A stretch of DNA of 64,000 nt from JARBAU01 sp040414675 (GTDB taxonomy: Archaea; Thermoproteota; Nitrososphaeria; Nitrososphaerales; Nitrososphaeraceae). The stretch is from the NCBI GenBank assembly GCA_040414675.1, contig JBEDUN010000031.1:86237-150236 (forward strand), given 5' to 3'. Below the pieces are notes generated by a model. That model ran no database searches. It had not been told where the DNA came from and was given only the letters and a program-made list of their open reading frames with translations. Positions 44,429 through 53,531 of this stretch are shown in pieces. Position 1 is the stretch's first letter; every line of letters begins with the position of its first letter. The position numbers were made by a program, and so were the translations under genes.

Positions 44429-45922
44429 ATGATCCGAATCAATCTCGAGAAGACCAAGCCTGATACGAAACAAACTCAAATTTTGGTTCTAGGCCTATTT
44501 GAAGGTGAACCAGAATTGCTATTGAAGAGATTGGAGAATGGTTTATTGTCACTAGTCAAAGAAATTCTAGAAAACGGTGAATTTACAGGTACTTTCGGTT
44601 CCAGTTATTTGTTACCTACCTTTGGAAAAATCGGCCCAAATAGGATCATGCTAATTGGCCTGGGCAGGAAAGATGCGTATTCTAAAGAAATTGCAAGAAT
44701 TATTTCTGGAAAGATATCTGTCAAGATACAAGAACTTGGGCTTGATGAGTTCAGTCTCATTCCGTTTTCGAAACTAGACGAAGAACTTGCAGAAGCAATT
44801 TACGAGGGTATTTCCTTGTCCACATATAGATTTAGCAAGTATAAATCTGTGACAACCAAGTTGCCTGAACTAAAGGGTGCAACAATATTAGTTGAATCTG
44901 ATCACCCTGAAATCCAAGAAGTCTTGGACAAATCAAGCTTAATTGTTGAGGCTGTAATTTTTTCACGAAATCTATGTAATCTACCTCCTAATGATTGTCC
45001 ACCCTCGGAATTGGCAAAGGTCGCTATGGCACTAACAGATGATTACGAGTTGAAGGTTAGAGTGATCGAACGTTATGAAATGGAATCGCTTGGCTTGAAT
45101 GGAATCATTTCAGTCGGGAAGGGGAGCAGCAATCAATCAAAACTCATTATAGTTGAATATCATGGTGCACCTGAAAGTCAGAAGCCCTATCTTTTCGTAG
45201 GAAAAGCCGTAACGTTCGATACTGGTGGTATTTCCTTGAAACCTGGAGAAAAGATGGATGAAATGAAGTTTGACAAGTCTGGTGGTTGTATCGTACTGGC
45301 GGTCATTAGGGCTGCAGCTGCTTTGCATTTGCCTCTGAATATTATAGCAATGGTACCGTCTGTTGAAAATATGCCGTCAGGTAGCTCTTACAGACCGGGT
45401 GATATTATCAGGATGTACAACGGAAAGACCGTAGAGGTGGCAAATACTGACGCTGAAGGTAGAATTATCTTGGCTGACAGCTTAGCTTTCGGAATAAAGA
45501 CTTACGATCCCAAAGGAGTTATTGATGTAGCAACTCTGACCGGTGCAGCTATTATCGCATTAGGAGCAAATGTTGCTGCTGCTATGGGTAACAATGTGTC
45601 TCTTATGGAGAAGTTGAAGAAGGTCTCGGAAAAAACAGGTGAAAAACTATGGGAGCTCCCATTATTCGAAGAATTCCATGATCAAATTAAAAGCAGTGTT
45701 GCAGATATCAGAAATATTGGAGGAAGACAAGGAGGAGCAATCACAGCTGCTGCATTTTTGGCTAATTTCGTGACAGATAAGCCATGGATCCACTTAGATA
45801 TCGCTGGCACGGCGTGGACACAGGATGGAACCTATGAGCGGAGTTATATTCCAAAAGGTGCAACAGGATATGGAGTCAGAACATTGGTCAGATTTTTGCA
45901 AGAAGAATCTCACAAAAATTGA
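44429..45922 (+). CDS. pepA: Leucyl aminopeptidase, M17 family
   Basis: A cytosolic di-metal aminopeptidase of 497 residues releasing N-terminal amino acids. The C-terminal catalytic domain has FVGKAVTFDTGGISLKP with metal ligands, KFDKSGGC, and the family signature NTDAEGRI near 342. The YRPGDIIRMYNGKTVEV segment and a GAAIIALG loop are typical. The N-terminal domain of about 165 residues is more divergent. It has an ATG start and stands alone. Confidence 0.93.
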   Translation: MIRINLEKTKPDTKQTQILVLGLFEGEPELLLKRLENGLLSLVKEILENGEFTGTFGSSYLLPTFGKIGPNRIMLIGLGRKDAYSKEIARIISGKISVKIQELGLDEFSLIPFSKLDEELAEAIYEGISLSTYRFSKYKSVTTKLPELKGATILVESDHPEIQEVLDKSSLIVEAVIFSRNLCNLPPNDCPPSELAKVAMALTDDYELKVRVIERYEMESLGLNGIISVGKGSSNQSKLIIVEYHGAPESQKPYLFVGKAVTFDTGGISLKPGEKMDEMKFDKSGGCIVLAVIRAAAALHLPLNIIAMVPSVENMPSGSSYRPGDIIRMYNGKTVEVANTDAEGRIILADSLAFGIKTYDPKGVIDVATLTGAAIIALGANVAAAMGNNVSLMEKLKKVSEKTGEKLWELPLFEEFHDQIKSSVADIRNIGGRQGGAITAAAFLANFVTDKPWIHLDIAGTAWTQDGTYERSYIPKGATGYGVRTLVRFLQEESHKN

Positions 45923-46189
45923 AAATGTGTAATTGAAACGAAAAAAAATGTGAACTAGAAATGTATTAAACCTTTAAACTTTTCCTATTCTTTGTATTAG
46001 GTTAGCATAACGTTGACACTCTAGTCTGGGTAAATAGTATAATTGACCTGAAAAATGGTAAAGTACTCTTTCATTGAATATATCAGAGATTTAGATCGTC
46101 AAGCTTTATATCAAAATATCTTGTAATCCCAGAGGTGATTTGAAATTCCATTATTTTCATTAGATGGTCTAATACGGGAATTAACAGAA

Positions 46190-46714
46190 TTGGGTGTGAT
46201 CTGCAGACGCGGAAATATTGAGCTTGATATCACGCCTGAAAGACGGTCTTATTTCGAGAGATGGCTATCAAATAGGGACGGTTTTGTTAAATTTATTTCC
46301 GCAAATATCAACTATATTGGGATAGAGGAAGTAATGCGTATGGGACCGTTCTTCGACGTCCATTGTCTAATTGAAAATAAGTCAGTCAGTGAAAATGATG
46401 ACAATTCTTATAATCTCTTTCAGGCTACTCCTTACTTTACGTTACGAAATGGTATATTGGAATCATTGGGATGGAGCGGGGGAATTCTGGCCGGAATTCT
46501 CTCAAAGGATCAGGTTCTGACTGAGTATTTTCGAAGAAGCATAATGGAAGAGCAAACACGAAGGATATCGATCAGGGTAGCCAATTATGCATGTCTTATC
46601 CAGACTCGAATATGGGAATACAGCGAATTAATTTCCATATTTGATATCCTAGATAGAATAGCATTGAATATTAACAATCTAACAGAGCAAATTCATTTAG
46701 GAGAAAAAATTTGA
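46190..46714 (+). CDS. Hypothetical protein with uncertain start
   Basis: A predicted alpha-beta protein of at least 174 residues; I recognise no family. It begins LGVICRRGNIELDITPERR at a TTG, but the same frame upstream reads FEIPLFSLDGLIRELTE, which looks coding, back to a TGA at 46136. A strong Shine-Dalgarno sequence GAGGTGAT (46132-46139) lies just before, with a TTG (46140) in a different frame. The real start is therefore either a non-standard codon such as ATT at 46145 or was displaced by a one-base loss in the AAA run. Confidence 0.5.
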   Translation: MGVICRRGNIELDITPERRSYFERWLSNRDGFVKFISANINYIGIEEVMRMGPFFDVHCLIENKSVSENDDNSYNLFQATPYFTLRNGILESLGWSGGILAGILSKDQVLTEYFRRSIMEEQTRRISIRVANYACLIQTRIWEYSELISIFDILDRIALNINNLTEQIHLGEKI

Positions 46715-46833
46715 TATTTGATATTTAAAATTGTAACTCTGATGAATCTAGTCATTTTGGTTCTATCGTTTCATCCAATTATATTTTATCAATCCAAAGA
46801 ATTTGACAATATTCGGGTTAGTATATAAAGGGA

Positions 46834-46947
46834 TGCCAGCACTGCTGATTCCCAACCGCTCACGCAGGTAAGTAACACAGCAGCGACAACAGGTTTGACT
46901 TCCGGGTTCGGAATGGGTCCGGGTCGCACCCTCTTGCTATGGCCGGC
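46834..46947 (-). rRNA. rrf: 5S ribosomal RNA
   Basis: On the minus strand the sequence begins GCCGGCCATAGCAAGAGGGT and ends CAGTGCTGGCAT. The terminal GCCGGC/GCTGGC arms pair as helix I, and the conserved ACCCGGACCCATTCCGAACCC loop is intact. At about 114-118 nt it is normal length. It is not linked to the 16S gene 16 kb away. Ends are approximate by a few bases. Confidence 0.93.
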
Positions 46948-47251
46948 TTGTTATATCGCATGACGAAGGGCAATTTAACCTTATGGCTTGTGTAATTAAC
47001 AAAATAAAAATAATGAACCTCTACCTTAGAATCTGAAGTGACCCAAAATGGGCAGTAAGATGACATGTAAGATGATGAAATTCAAATACATCACCATTTC
47101 ACAGTTTGAATTATTTATTAATGATTATCAAATTCCAACTCAATAATATCATTTATTTAACAAAAAGTAACACTATTTAGTATACACTACTCTAAGACTA
47201 GTAAATATCAGTACAGAACGCATATAATATACAAATGCTCAATTACCATAA
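46948..47251. other. Divergent control region between 5S rRNA and ABCE1
   Basis: About 300 AT-rich bases. It includes the 5S promoter and, at its right end, CAATTA-CCA-TAATTG (47240-47254), a perfect 6-bp inverted repeat overlapping the TTG start of the ABCE1 gene. An ORF antisense to 5S is an artefact. Confidence 0.45.
46971..46980 (-). promoter_or_regulatory. TATA-like box of the 5S rRNA gene
   Basis: CAATTTAACC here reads GGTTAAATTG on the minus strand, centred about 28 bases before the 5S 5' end, the right spacing for an archaeal TATA box. Confidence 0.45.
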
Positions 47252-49060
47252 TTGGGAGATTCAAAATCATCCACTCATAGAATAGCTGTTCTTGACCAAG
47301 AACTATGCCAACCAAAGAAGTGTGGACTTGAATGCATTATCTATTGCCCAGTAAACAAAACTGGAGGCGAATGCATTGTGCAAAGCCCAGAAGATGGCAA
47401 GGCAGTTATTTCTGAAGAGTTGTGCACCGGGTGTGGAATATGTATCAAAAAATGTCCTTTTGACGCGATAGTTATTGTTAATCTTGCAAAGGAATTAGGC
47501 GAAGATAAGATTCATCAGTTTGGAATAAACACATTCAGGCTTTATCGTCTCCCCTCGCTAAGAAAAGGCTCTGTGGTAGGTCTTTTAGGAAGGAACGGAA
47601 TGGGAAAGACAACAATCGTAGATATTTTAGCTGGAAATACTAAGCCGAATTTTGGGCAGTACGATAAGGATCTTGCTTGGGATGAAGTGTTAAAAAAATT
47701 TCAGGGAACAGAGCTCAAATCTCATTTTGAAAAAATTGCCAACAGAGAATTGCTTGTTTCAATTAAGCCCCAACATGTATATATGATTCCTAAAGCCTTC
47801 AAGGGTACAGCTAGAGAACTATTACAAAAATACAATGAACGTAATGTGTTAGACGATTTGGTAACAAGTTTAGATCTAAAATATGCTCTAAATCGAAACG
47901 TTACCGAGCTAAGTGGAGGAGAATTACAAAGACTAGCAGTGGCAATTGCTGCCAGCAAGGAGTCAGATTATTACTTTTTTGACGAACCTTCTTCCTACAA
48001 TGATGTGTATCAACGGCTTTCCGTTGCTAGGGTCATCCGAGATCTAGCAAAATCAGGGAAGAGTGTCATGGTCGTTGAACACGATGTTACTCTTCTAGAC
48101 TATCTTTCTGATTACATACATATTCTTTATGGTGAACCAAGTGCTTATGGTATAACTTCTGTACTTCAAAGCACTAAAGTGGGCATTAACAACTTTCTAG
48201 AAGGGTTCCTTCCAAATGAAAATGTGCGATTTCGACAGAAAGCATTCAGATTCGAAACAACTACTACTACAGATGATATGGTTCTGGATGTTCCAGTTGC
48301 ACAATATACCAGTATCTCTAAAGGCTTCCCATCTTTTAAGTTGAAAGTAGCTGATGGACAGATAAGAAAGGGGGAAGTAGTTGGAATTGTAGGTGCAAAC
48401 GCACTTGGCAAAACTACTTTTATGAAGATGTTGGCTGGAATCGATAAACCAGATTCCGGTAATTTGCAAATTGGTGCAAAAATCTCTTATAAACCTCAAT
48501 ATCTAAGCCAGGATTATGACGGCTCGGTTAAATCCATTCTTTCTGTAGCTTATGAAAACGAGATTGAAGGATCCCCAATAGAGGAACAAATTTTGTTTCC
48601 GATGGGATTAAAGAAGCTATATGAAAAAACAGTAAAGAATCTAAGTGGAGGCGAATTACAAAAAGTAGCTGTAGCCGCTTGCCTTTTGAGGAATGCTGAT
48701 ATCTACGCTCTTGACGAGCCTTCGGCTTTTTTGGATGTGGAAGATAGAATCGCGCTAGCAAAATTCATTCAAAGATATGTTAGAGCAAATGAAAAGTCAG
48801 CAATAATAATAGATCATGATGTTCAACTAATTGATCTTATGGCTGACTCACTAATTATTTTTGAAGGGACTCCAGGACTTAGTGGTGAGGCTAGTCCACC
48901 ACTTTCTAAAGAAGTTGGAATGAATCGATTTCTAAGGGCATTGTCAATAACATATCGAAGAGACGAAAGCACGGGTAGACCGAGAGTCAATAAGGATGAT
49001 AGCAGATTGGATCGATCCCAAAAAGAATCTGGCAATTATTATTATTTAAAAAATAGATAG
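47252..49060 (+). CDS. abce1: Ribosome recycling ATPase ABCE1 (Rli1)
   Basis: A protein of 602 residues. The N-terminal iron-sulphur domain has eight cysteines in CQPKKCGLECIIYCP and CTGCGICIKKCP. Two ABC domains follow: Walker A GRNGMGKT near 113 and GANALGKT near 385, with signatures LSGGELQRLAVA and LSGGELQKVAVA and a Walker B DEPSS/DEPSA pair. It splits terminated ribosomes with aRF1/aPelota. A TAA lies directly before the TTG, so this is the only likely start. It is followed after 10 bases by trm5. Confidence 0.95.
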   Translation: MGDSKSSTHRIAVLDQELCQPKKCGLECIIYCPVNKTGGECIVQSPEDGKAVISEELCTGCGICIKKCPFDAIVIVNLAKELGEDKIHQFGINTFRLYRLPSLRKGSVVGLLGRNGMGKTTIVDILAGNTKPNFGQYDKDLAWDEVLKKFQGTELKSHFEKIANRELLVSIKPQHVYMIPKAFKGTARELLQKYNERNVLDDLVTSLDLKYALNRNVTELSGGELQRLAVAIAASKESDYYFFDEPSSYNDVYQRLSVARVIRDLAKSGKSVMVVEHDVTLLDYLSDYIHILYGEPSAYGITSVLQSTKVGINNFLEGFLPNENVRFRQKAFRFETTTTTDDMVLDVPVAQYTSISKGFPSFKLKVADGQIRKGEVVGIVGANALGKTTFMKMLAGIDKPDSGNLQIGAKISYKPQYLSQDYDGSVKSILSVAYENEIEGSPIEEQILFPMGLKKLYEKTVKNLSGGELQKVAVAACLLRNADIYALDEPSAFLDVEDRIALAKFIQRYVRANEKSAIIIDHDVQLIDLMADSLIIFEGTPGLSGEASPPLSKEVGMNRFLRALSITYRRDESTGRPRVNKDDSRLDRSQKESGNYYYLKNR

Positions 49061-49070
49061 GTCATATCAG

Positions 49071-49916
49071 ATGACTCGCATGTTAAAGGGCATTTTGAGT
49101 CAGACATTAGCAGCAGAAGAAGCAGCGTGCCTCTGTTCTTCATTCGATATAATCGGAGATGCAGTGATTATAAAAATACCTGAAACACTTACTCCAAAAA
49201 GAAGTTTGATTGGAAAGGCTATACTAGACGAAATTAAACATGTGAAGTCCGTATTTGCTCAAGTTTCTTCAGTCAATGGAGACTATCGACTACGAGGGTT
49301 GGAACATATCGCAGGTGAAAATAATGTTCTAGTAGAATATAAAGAGCACGGTTGCAAGTTCAAGGTTGACCTAAACAATACATACTTTTCGCCAAGATTA
49401 TCGACTGAGAGATTAAGAATTGCCAATCTGGCGTCAGATTATGAGGTGGTGACAAATATGTTTGCTGGGGTTGGTACGTATTCCATCATAATAGCAAAAA
49501 AGCATCTTAATTGCAAAGTCTTTAATATTGACATAAATCCTATCGCAATTGATCTGAGTAATATCAATTCGAGATTGAATGGAGTAGAATCAAGAGTAAT
49601 TTCTATGCTCGGTGATGCAAGGGATATAATCCCTACAGAAATTCTTTCACAGGCAGATAGGGTATTGATGCCGTTACCCGAGAAAGCACGCGAATTTGTA
49701 GACTGTGCAGTACAAGCGCTTAAAAACAATGGAGGCATTATACATTATTTTGCCCACATCAAGGCATCAGGCAAGAAAAATGCTCTGGAACAGAGTTTGC
49801 TTGACACTAAATCAGCGTTCTCAAGTTATGATATCAAGATTCAATTTAGTAGAGTCGTCAGAGAAGTTGGACCCAGATTATATCAAGTCGTAACTGATAC
49901 TTACGTTACCAAGTAG
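49071..49916 (+). CDS. trm5: tRNA (guanine37-N1)-methyltransferase, Trm5 family
   Basis: A protein of 281 residues. An RNA-interacting domain includes the YRLRGLEHIAGE segment; NNTYFSPRLSTERLRIA is the Trm5 hallmark before the SAM fold, with VTNMFAGVGTYSII as SAM motif I and NIDINPIAI next. VLMPLPEKA takes the place of the common NPP-type loop. It methylates G37 of tRNA, or with a different product belongs to the related wyosine enzyme Taw2. It is probably co-transcribed with ABCE1. Confidence 0.88.
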   Translation: MTRMLKGILSQTLAAEEAACLCSSFDIIGDAVIIKIPETLTPKRSLIGKAILDEIKHVKSVFAQVSSVNGDYRLRGLEHIAGENNVLVEYKEHGCKFKVDLNNTYFSPRLSTERLRIANLASDYEVVTNMFAGVGTYSIIIAKKHLNCKVFNIDINPIAIDLSNINSRLNGVESRVISMLGDARDIIPTEILSQADRVLMPLPEKAREFVDCAVQALKNNGGIIHYFAHIKASGKKNALEQSLLDTKSAFSSYDIKIQFSRVVREVGPRLYQVVTDTYVTK

Positions 49917-49918
49917 TT

Positions 49919-50134
49919 TTATTCCTTATCTGCAACTGGGGTCGTTGTCATGGTATATCCTATCCACGCGACAACAGAAACAATTGCGCCGACTGCAGCT
50001 ATAATGGTAATCTTGATAAGCAAAATGTCCCATTGCGTGGCCAAAATCAAATATAGGTATATTATAAATCCAATAATGGATATGCCTAATATTGATAGAC
50101 CTGTGACTCTAGTACGCAGAGGATTGGTTTTCAT
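49919..50134 (-). CDS. Small two-helix membrane protein
   Basis: A protein of 71 residues with membrane helices at about 11-31 and 38-61 and a short basic N-terminus (MKTNPLRTR). Small proteins of this layout are common in thaumarchaea; function unknown. It is convergent with trm5 and follows the acetyltransferase gene. Confidence 0.6.
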   Translation of the reverse strand: MKTNPLRTRVTGLSILGISIIGFIIYLYLILATQWDILLIKITIIAAVGAIVSVVAWIGYTMTTTPVADKE

Positions 50135-50151
50135 GAAAGTTTATTTCGTAT

Positions 50152-50673
50152 TCAATTGAATTCTAGAGCCATCAAAAATGCATCTTCTCCATCCCTGTAG
50201 TATGAGCGTAGTTTGGACTTAGTTTGAAAGCCAAGATTTTCGTACATTATTATGGCCGGTTTGTTACTGAGACGAACCTCTAGATAGATTTCATCACATC
50301 TTCGGTTAATGATTCCGTTTATACCTTCGACCATTAGAGCCTTACCAAGTCCCTTTGAACGATGTCCCTCGAGAACAGCCACTGAAACTACGTGACCCTT
50401 CTTCACGAACCCTAGTTTTCTAAAGTTGGAAAATCCGTACTCAATTTTACACATTATATATCCGACTATCTTCTCTTCCAATTCTGCTACAATGAACGAC
50501 TCTGGCAGCTCTTTTAGCGTTGATTCAAAGAAGTAATCGGAATAGTGCTCAGGAAGGGTTTCGAGGTTAACGTTGACTACAGCCTCCAGATCTTTCATTT
50601 CACACCGACGTAGTTGATATTCACGAACTTTCCTGAGGGTCGATTGCAAATTAATGAGCTTATGACAGAACAA
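50152..50673 (-). CDS. GNAT N-acetyltransferase, RimI/Ard1-like
   Basis: A protein of 173 residues with a full GNAT fold. The acetyl-CoA motif A is VVSVAVLEGHRSKGLGKALM, followed by IYLEVRLSNKPAIIMYENLGF. This layout matches archaeal N-terminal protein acetyltransferases. The longest frame starts earlier than the usual YQLRRCEMKDLEAV region; the ATG start is still acceptable. Confidence 0.85.
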   Translation of the reverse strand: MFCHKLINLQSTLRKVREYQLRRCEMKDLEAVVNVNLETLPEHYSDYFFESTLKELPESFIVAELEEKIVGYIMCKIEYGFSNFRKLGFVKKGHVVSVAVLEGHRSKGLGKALMVEGINGIINRRCDEIYLEVRLSNKPAIIMYENLGFQTKSKLRSYYRDGEDAFLMALEFN

Positions 50674-50725
50674 ATTATTTAACCTTACCAGACTGGGTGC
50701 CTACGATGCTTGCTTATAACATAGC

Positions 50726-51430
50726 TTAAAGGTTCTTTGTTACGTCTTCCTTGCCTTTGAATCTAGACATAAGAAATGGTTGATCGAGTTTTAAGAGATT
50801 TGCTAACACCAAACAGACAATCATTCCCCACAGAAAGCCGCCAATTATGTCAGATACATAGTGTTGCATTAAGTATAGTCGTGCGAATCCGTTAATTATA
50901 GGAAATAGCCAGATTAAGAGACCTGCTATTACTGATCGTCTATATATTATAAAACCGGCGATAAAAGCCAACGCCGTAGTCACTGCTACATGATTTGAAG
51001 GATAGGAAAAATCCCTAGCAGATGGCGAAAAGCTGTCATCCTCTAATGCAAAATACTTTGGAATGTAGATACTTGGTCTATAGGAGTATGAAGGGGAGAG
51101 ATGTTCAAAGATGGTTTTCAGGTACATTGTTGATATTGAAATGACCACAATCGCCATTAAGAATACCATTCCAGCTTTTCGAGTCCGTCTGATTACTGTA
51201 AGTACTATGGCTACTATCACCAAAGTAAAGATATCCCCCAAAGATGCTATGCCTTCCATAATCTGGTCAAATAACTTGTTGCCTTCTAGCGATCTGAAAT
51301 AGTGTGTTATACTGTTGTCAAAGGACGACATTACGCCTCTGTTGACCAAAATACTAAATATAACAAAAAATATGAATAGCGCCACAAACTGTGGAGATCG
51401 GAGAGTAAATAGCCAAGGAGCAAACTTCAA
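50726..51430 (-). CDS. PAP2-type membrane phosphatase
   Basis: A protein of 234 residues with about six membrane helices. The acid phosphatase motifs are YSYRPS, SYPSNHVAVTTALAF (PSNH with the catalytic His) and ARLYLMQHYVSDIIGG with the second His and Asp. PAP2 enzymes dephosphorylate lipid phosphates such as undecaprenyl/dolichyl pyrophosphates, so recycling of an isoprenoid glycan carrier is plausible. It stands alone. Confidence 0.88.
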   Translation of the reverse strand: MKFAPWLFTLRSPQFVALFIFFVIFSILVNRGVMSSFDNSITHYFRSLEGNKLFDQIMEGIASLGDIFTLVIVAIVLTVIRRTRKAGMVFLMAIVVISISTMYLKTIFEHLSPSYSYRPSIYIPKYFALEDDSFSPSARDFSYPSNHVAVTTALAFIAGFIIYRRSVIAGLLIWLFPIINGFARLYLMQHYVSDIIGGFLWGMIVCLVLANLLKLDQPFLMSRFKGKEDVTKNL

Positions 51431-51742
51431 TTTTATATCGGCACCAGCCAGCCTTAATATATCTAGTTATCTCAATTTGTTTTAATTGTTTTGATTGACG
51501 AATAACAAGTTTCAATATGAACCTTACGAGACAGCAAAATTCATAATTGTTTTTTAAAATGCACTTACTGATACATGAAATTAATATTAGTTCGCGTTGC
51601 GGATGAATTTAAGAGAGAATCTAGTCTTTCAGATCGTTATATCAATATACGCTAATCAAATTCTGCACTAACTTAAAAGCGACTTTCACGCGATGAAATT
51701 CAATACTAAAAAAATTAATTGGCTTTTTTAGATCTTATCTGT
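51431..51742. other. Gene-free stretch
   Basis: About 310 AT-rich bases between the phosphatase promoter side and the end of sufU. T-rich runs are present but I see no gene, RNA or repeat. Confidence 0.4.
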
Positions 51743-52171
51743 TCAATACAGTTTGGAATCGTCTTGAATCTTCTTCGCCGATCCTGGGTCTCTATCTGCA
51801 TAGTACTTCACCATTCCTAGTTTTAGGACCTTGAGTGAAAGTAATGCGCATTTTATCCTTGCAGGACCCAAGTTCATTAATCCAATGTTTTCCAATATAT
51901 CCTCCTTTGCAATGTCCTTTATGGTATTCAGCGGCTTGTTAATCACCTGTTCAGTTAACATCGAGGCACTTGCCTGACTAATTGCGCATCCTCTACCTTC
52001 GAATTTGATATCCTTAATTGTATCTTCCTCTACCTTGAGATGAATGTCTATTTCGTCTCCGCACAATGGGTTACTGTCATGTATACTTATGTCGGCATTG
52101 GGCAGACTGCCTTTGTTTCTGGGATTTCTATAATGATCTAGAATAATCTCCCTATAAATATCCTCACTCAA
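51743..52171 (-). CDS. sufU: Iron-sulphur scaffold protein SufU/IscU type
   Basis: A protein of 142 residues. The three cluster-ligand cysteines are in NPLCGDEI, GRGCAISQAS and ARIKCALLSLK. The RNPRNKGSL N-terminal motif is typical of NifU-like SufU proteins. It takes sulphur from the cysteine desulfurase encoded directly upstream; the two genes overlap by 4 bases. Confidence 0.92.
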   Translation of the reverse strand: MSEDIYREIILDHYRNPRNKGSLPNADISIHDSNPLCGDEIDIHLKVEEDTIKDIKFEGRGCAISQASASMLTEQVINKPLNTIKDIAKEDILENIGLMNLGPARIKCALLSLKVLKLGMVKYYADRDPGSAKKIQDDSKLY

Positions 52172-53424
52172 ATTCTAAACAACCTCCTAGCGTCATTAAG
52201 CGCATTTATGAATATATCCACCTCCTCTACGGTGTTATAAATATAAAAACTTGCTCTGGATGTAGCAGAAAGATCGAACTTCTCCATTAAAACTTGTGCA
52301 CAATGGTGACCTGATCTTATAGCTATACCGTGATCATTTAAAATGGTTGCAAGGTCATGTGGGTGAATGTCACCTAAATTAAACGAAATTACGCCTCCTT
52401 TATTTTTTGCATCTAGCGGTCCGTATAGCGTTATTCCCTTTATGTCCTTCATTGCATCCATAGCATATCTAGTTAGCTCAAATTCATGATCTCTTATTCT
52501 ATCCATTCCTAGATGACTCAAATAATCTATTGCCGCTGAAAAACCGATTACGTCCGCAATATTTGGTGTGCCTGCCTCGAATTTATACGGCAGGTCATTG
52601 TATATTGTATCATATTTGTGAACCTCCTTGATCATATCTCCTCCGCTAATAAATGGTTCGAGCTTTTCAAGTATGTCTTTCTTTACATACAAGACTCCCA
52701 CGCCTGTTGGACCTAACATCTTGTGAGCCGAGAATACCATGAAATCACAATCTAAGGCTTGTACGTCGACAGGCATGTGGGGCACGGATTGCGCTGCATC
52801 GACCAAAACTGGTATATTTTGATCGTGAGCCATCTTTACGATCTTTTTAATTGGCACTATTGTACCGAGGACATTCGATACTTCACTAATCGAAATCAGC
52901 TTTGTATTCTTATTATGTAATGCCTTTTCGCACTGATCCATATCCAGATACCCACCTTTATCAACGTCGATATAATCTAAAGATGCTCGATTCTTCTTGC
53001 ATAGAATTTGCCATGGAACTATATTGCTATGATGTTCTAGTTCAGTTATTAGGATCCTGCCATTCTTGCGAATATTATCGTGTCCCCAAGTATGTGAAAC
53101 CAGATTAATAGCTTCTGTAGCATTTCTGGTGAAAATAATTTCGTCAGTTGAAGGAGAATTAATTAGGTTTGCAACTTTTTGACGCGTTGTTTCGTAGGCT
53201 TGAGTTGCCTCTTCTGCCATCTGATGAACTGCTCTGTGAATATTTGAATTATAATTCATATAGTAGTCTCGAATTGCATCAATTACGGACAAAGGCTTTT
53301 GAGTTGTAGCTGCATTATCAAAATATACCAATGGTCTGTCTTTGATCTTTCGACTGAGTATTGGGAAATCCTTTCTAATTCTATTGACATTTAGAGCTCC
53401 TTTTTGCATCAAACCATAATTCAC
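52168..53424 (-). CDS. sufS: Cysteine desulfurase SufS
   Basis: A PLP enzyme of 418 residues giving sulphur from cysteine for Fe-S clusters. VYFDNAATTQKP opens the fold, VFSAHKMLGPTGVGVLY carries the PLP lysine, and SGHHCAQ near 370 contains the active cysteine. Length and motifs match the SufS group. It is translationally coupled to sufU by a 4-base overlap. SufBCD are not in the window. Confidence 0.93.
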   Translation of the reverse strand: MNYGLMQKGALNVNRIRKDFPILSRKIKDRPLVYFDNAATTQKPLSVIDAIRDYYMNYNSNIHRAVHQMAEEATQAYETTRQKVANLINSPSTDEIIFTRNATEAINLVSHTWGHDNIRKNGRILITELEHHSNIVPWQILCKKNRASLDYIDVDKGGYLDMDQCEKALHNKNTKLISISEVSNVLGTIVPIKKIVKMAHDQNIPVLVDAAQSVPHMPVDVQALDCDFMVFSAHKMLGPTGVGVLYVKKDILEKLEPFISGGDMIKEVHKYDTIYNDLPYKFEAGTPNIADVIGFSAAIDYLSHLGMDRIRDHEFELTRYAMDAMKDIKGITLYGPLDAKNKGGVISFNLGDIHPHDLATILNDHGIAIRSGHHCAQVLMEKFDLSATSRASFYIYNTVEEVDIFINALNDARRLFRI

Positions 53425-53531
53425 TTATATGTAGATAGATTCAGTAAAGGTAGCGTGATATTTAAATTAGATTTCTAAATTATCACATCAGGATCGTATG
53501 GATTTGATCTACTGGCATAGAATGATTTCGT

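Noticed and set aside
46860..47066. 68-aa protein on the minus strand
   Set aside because: It overlaps the 5S rRNA gene on the same strand and has no protein-like composition.
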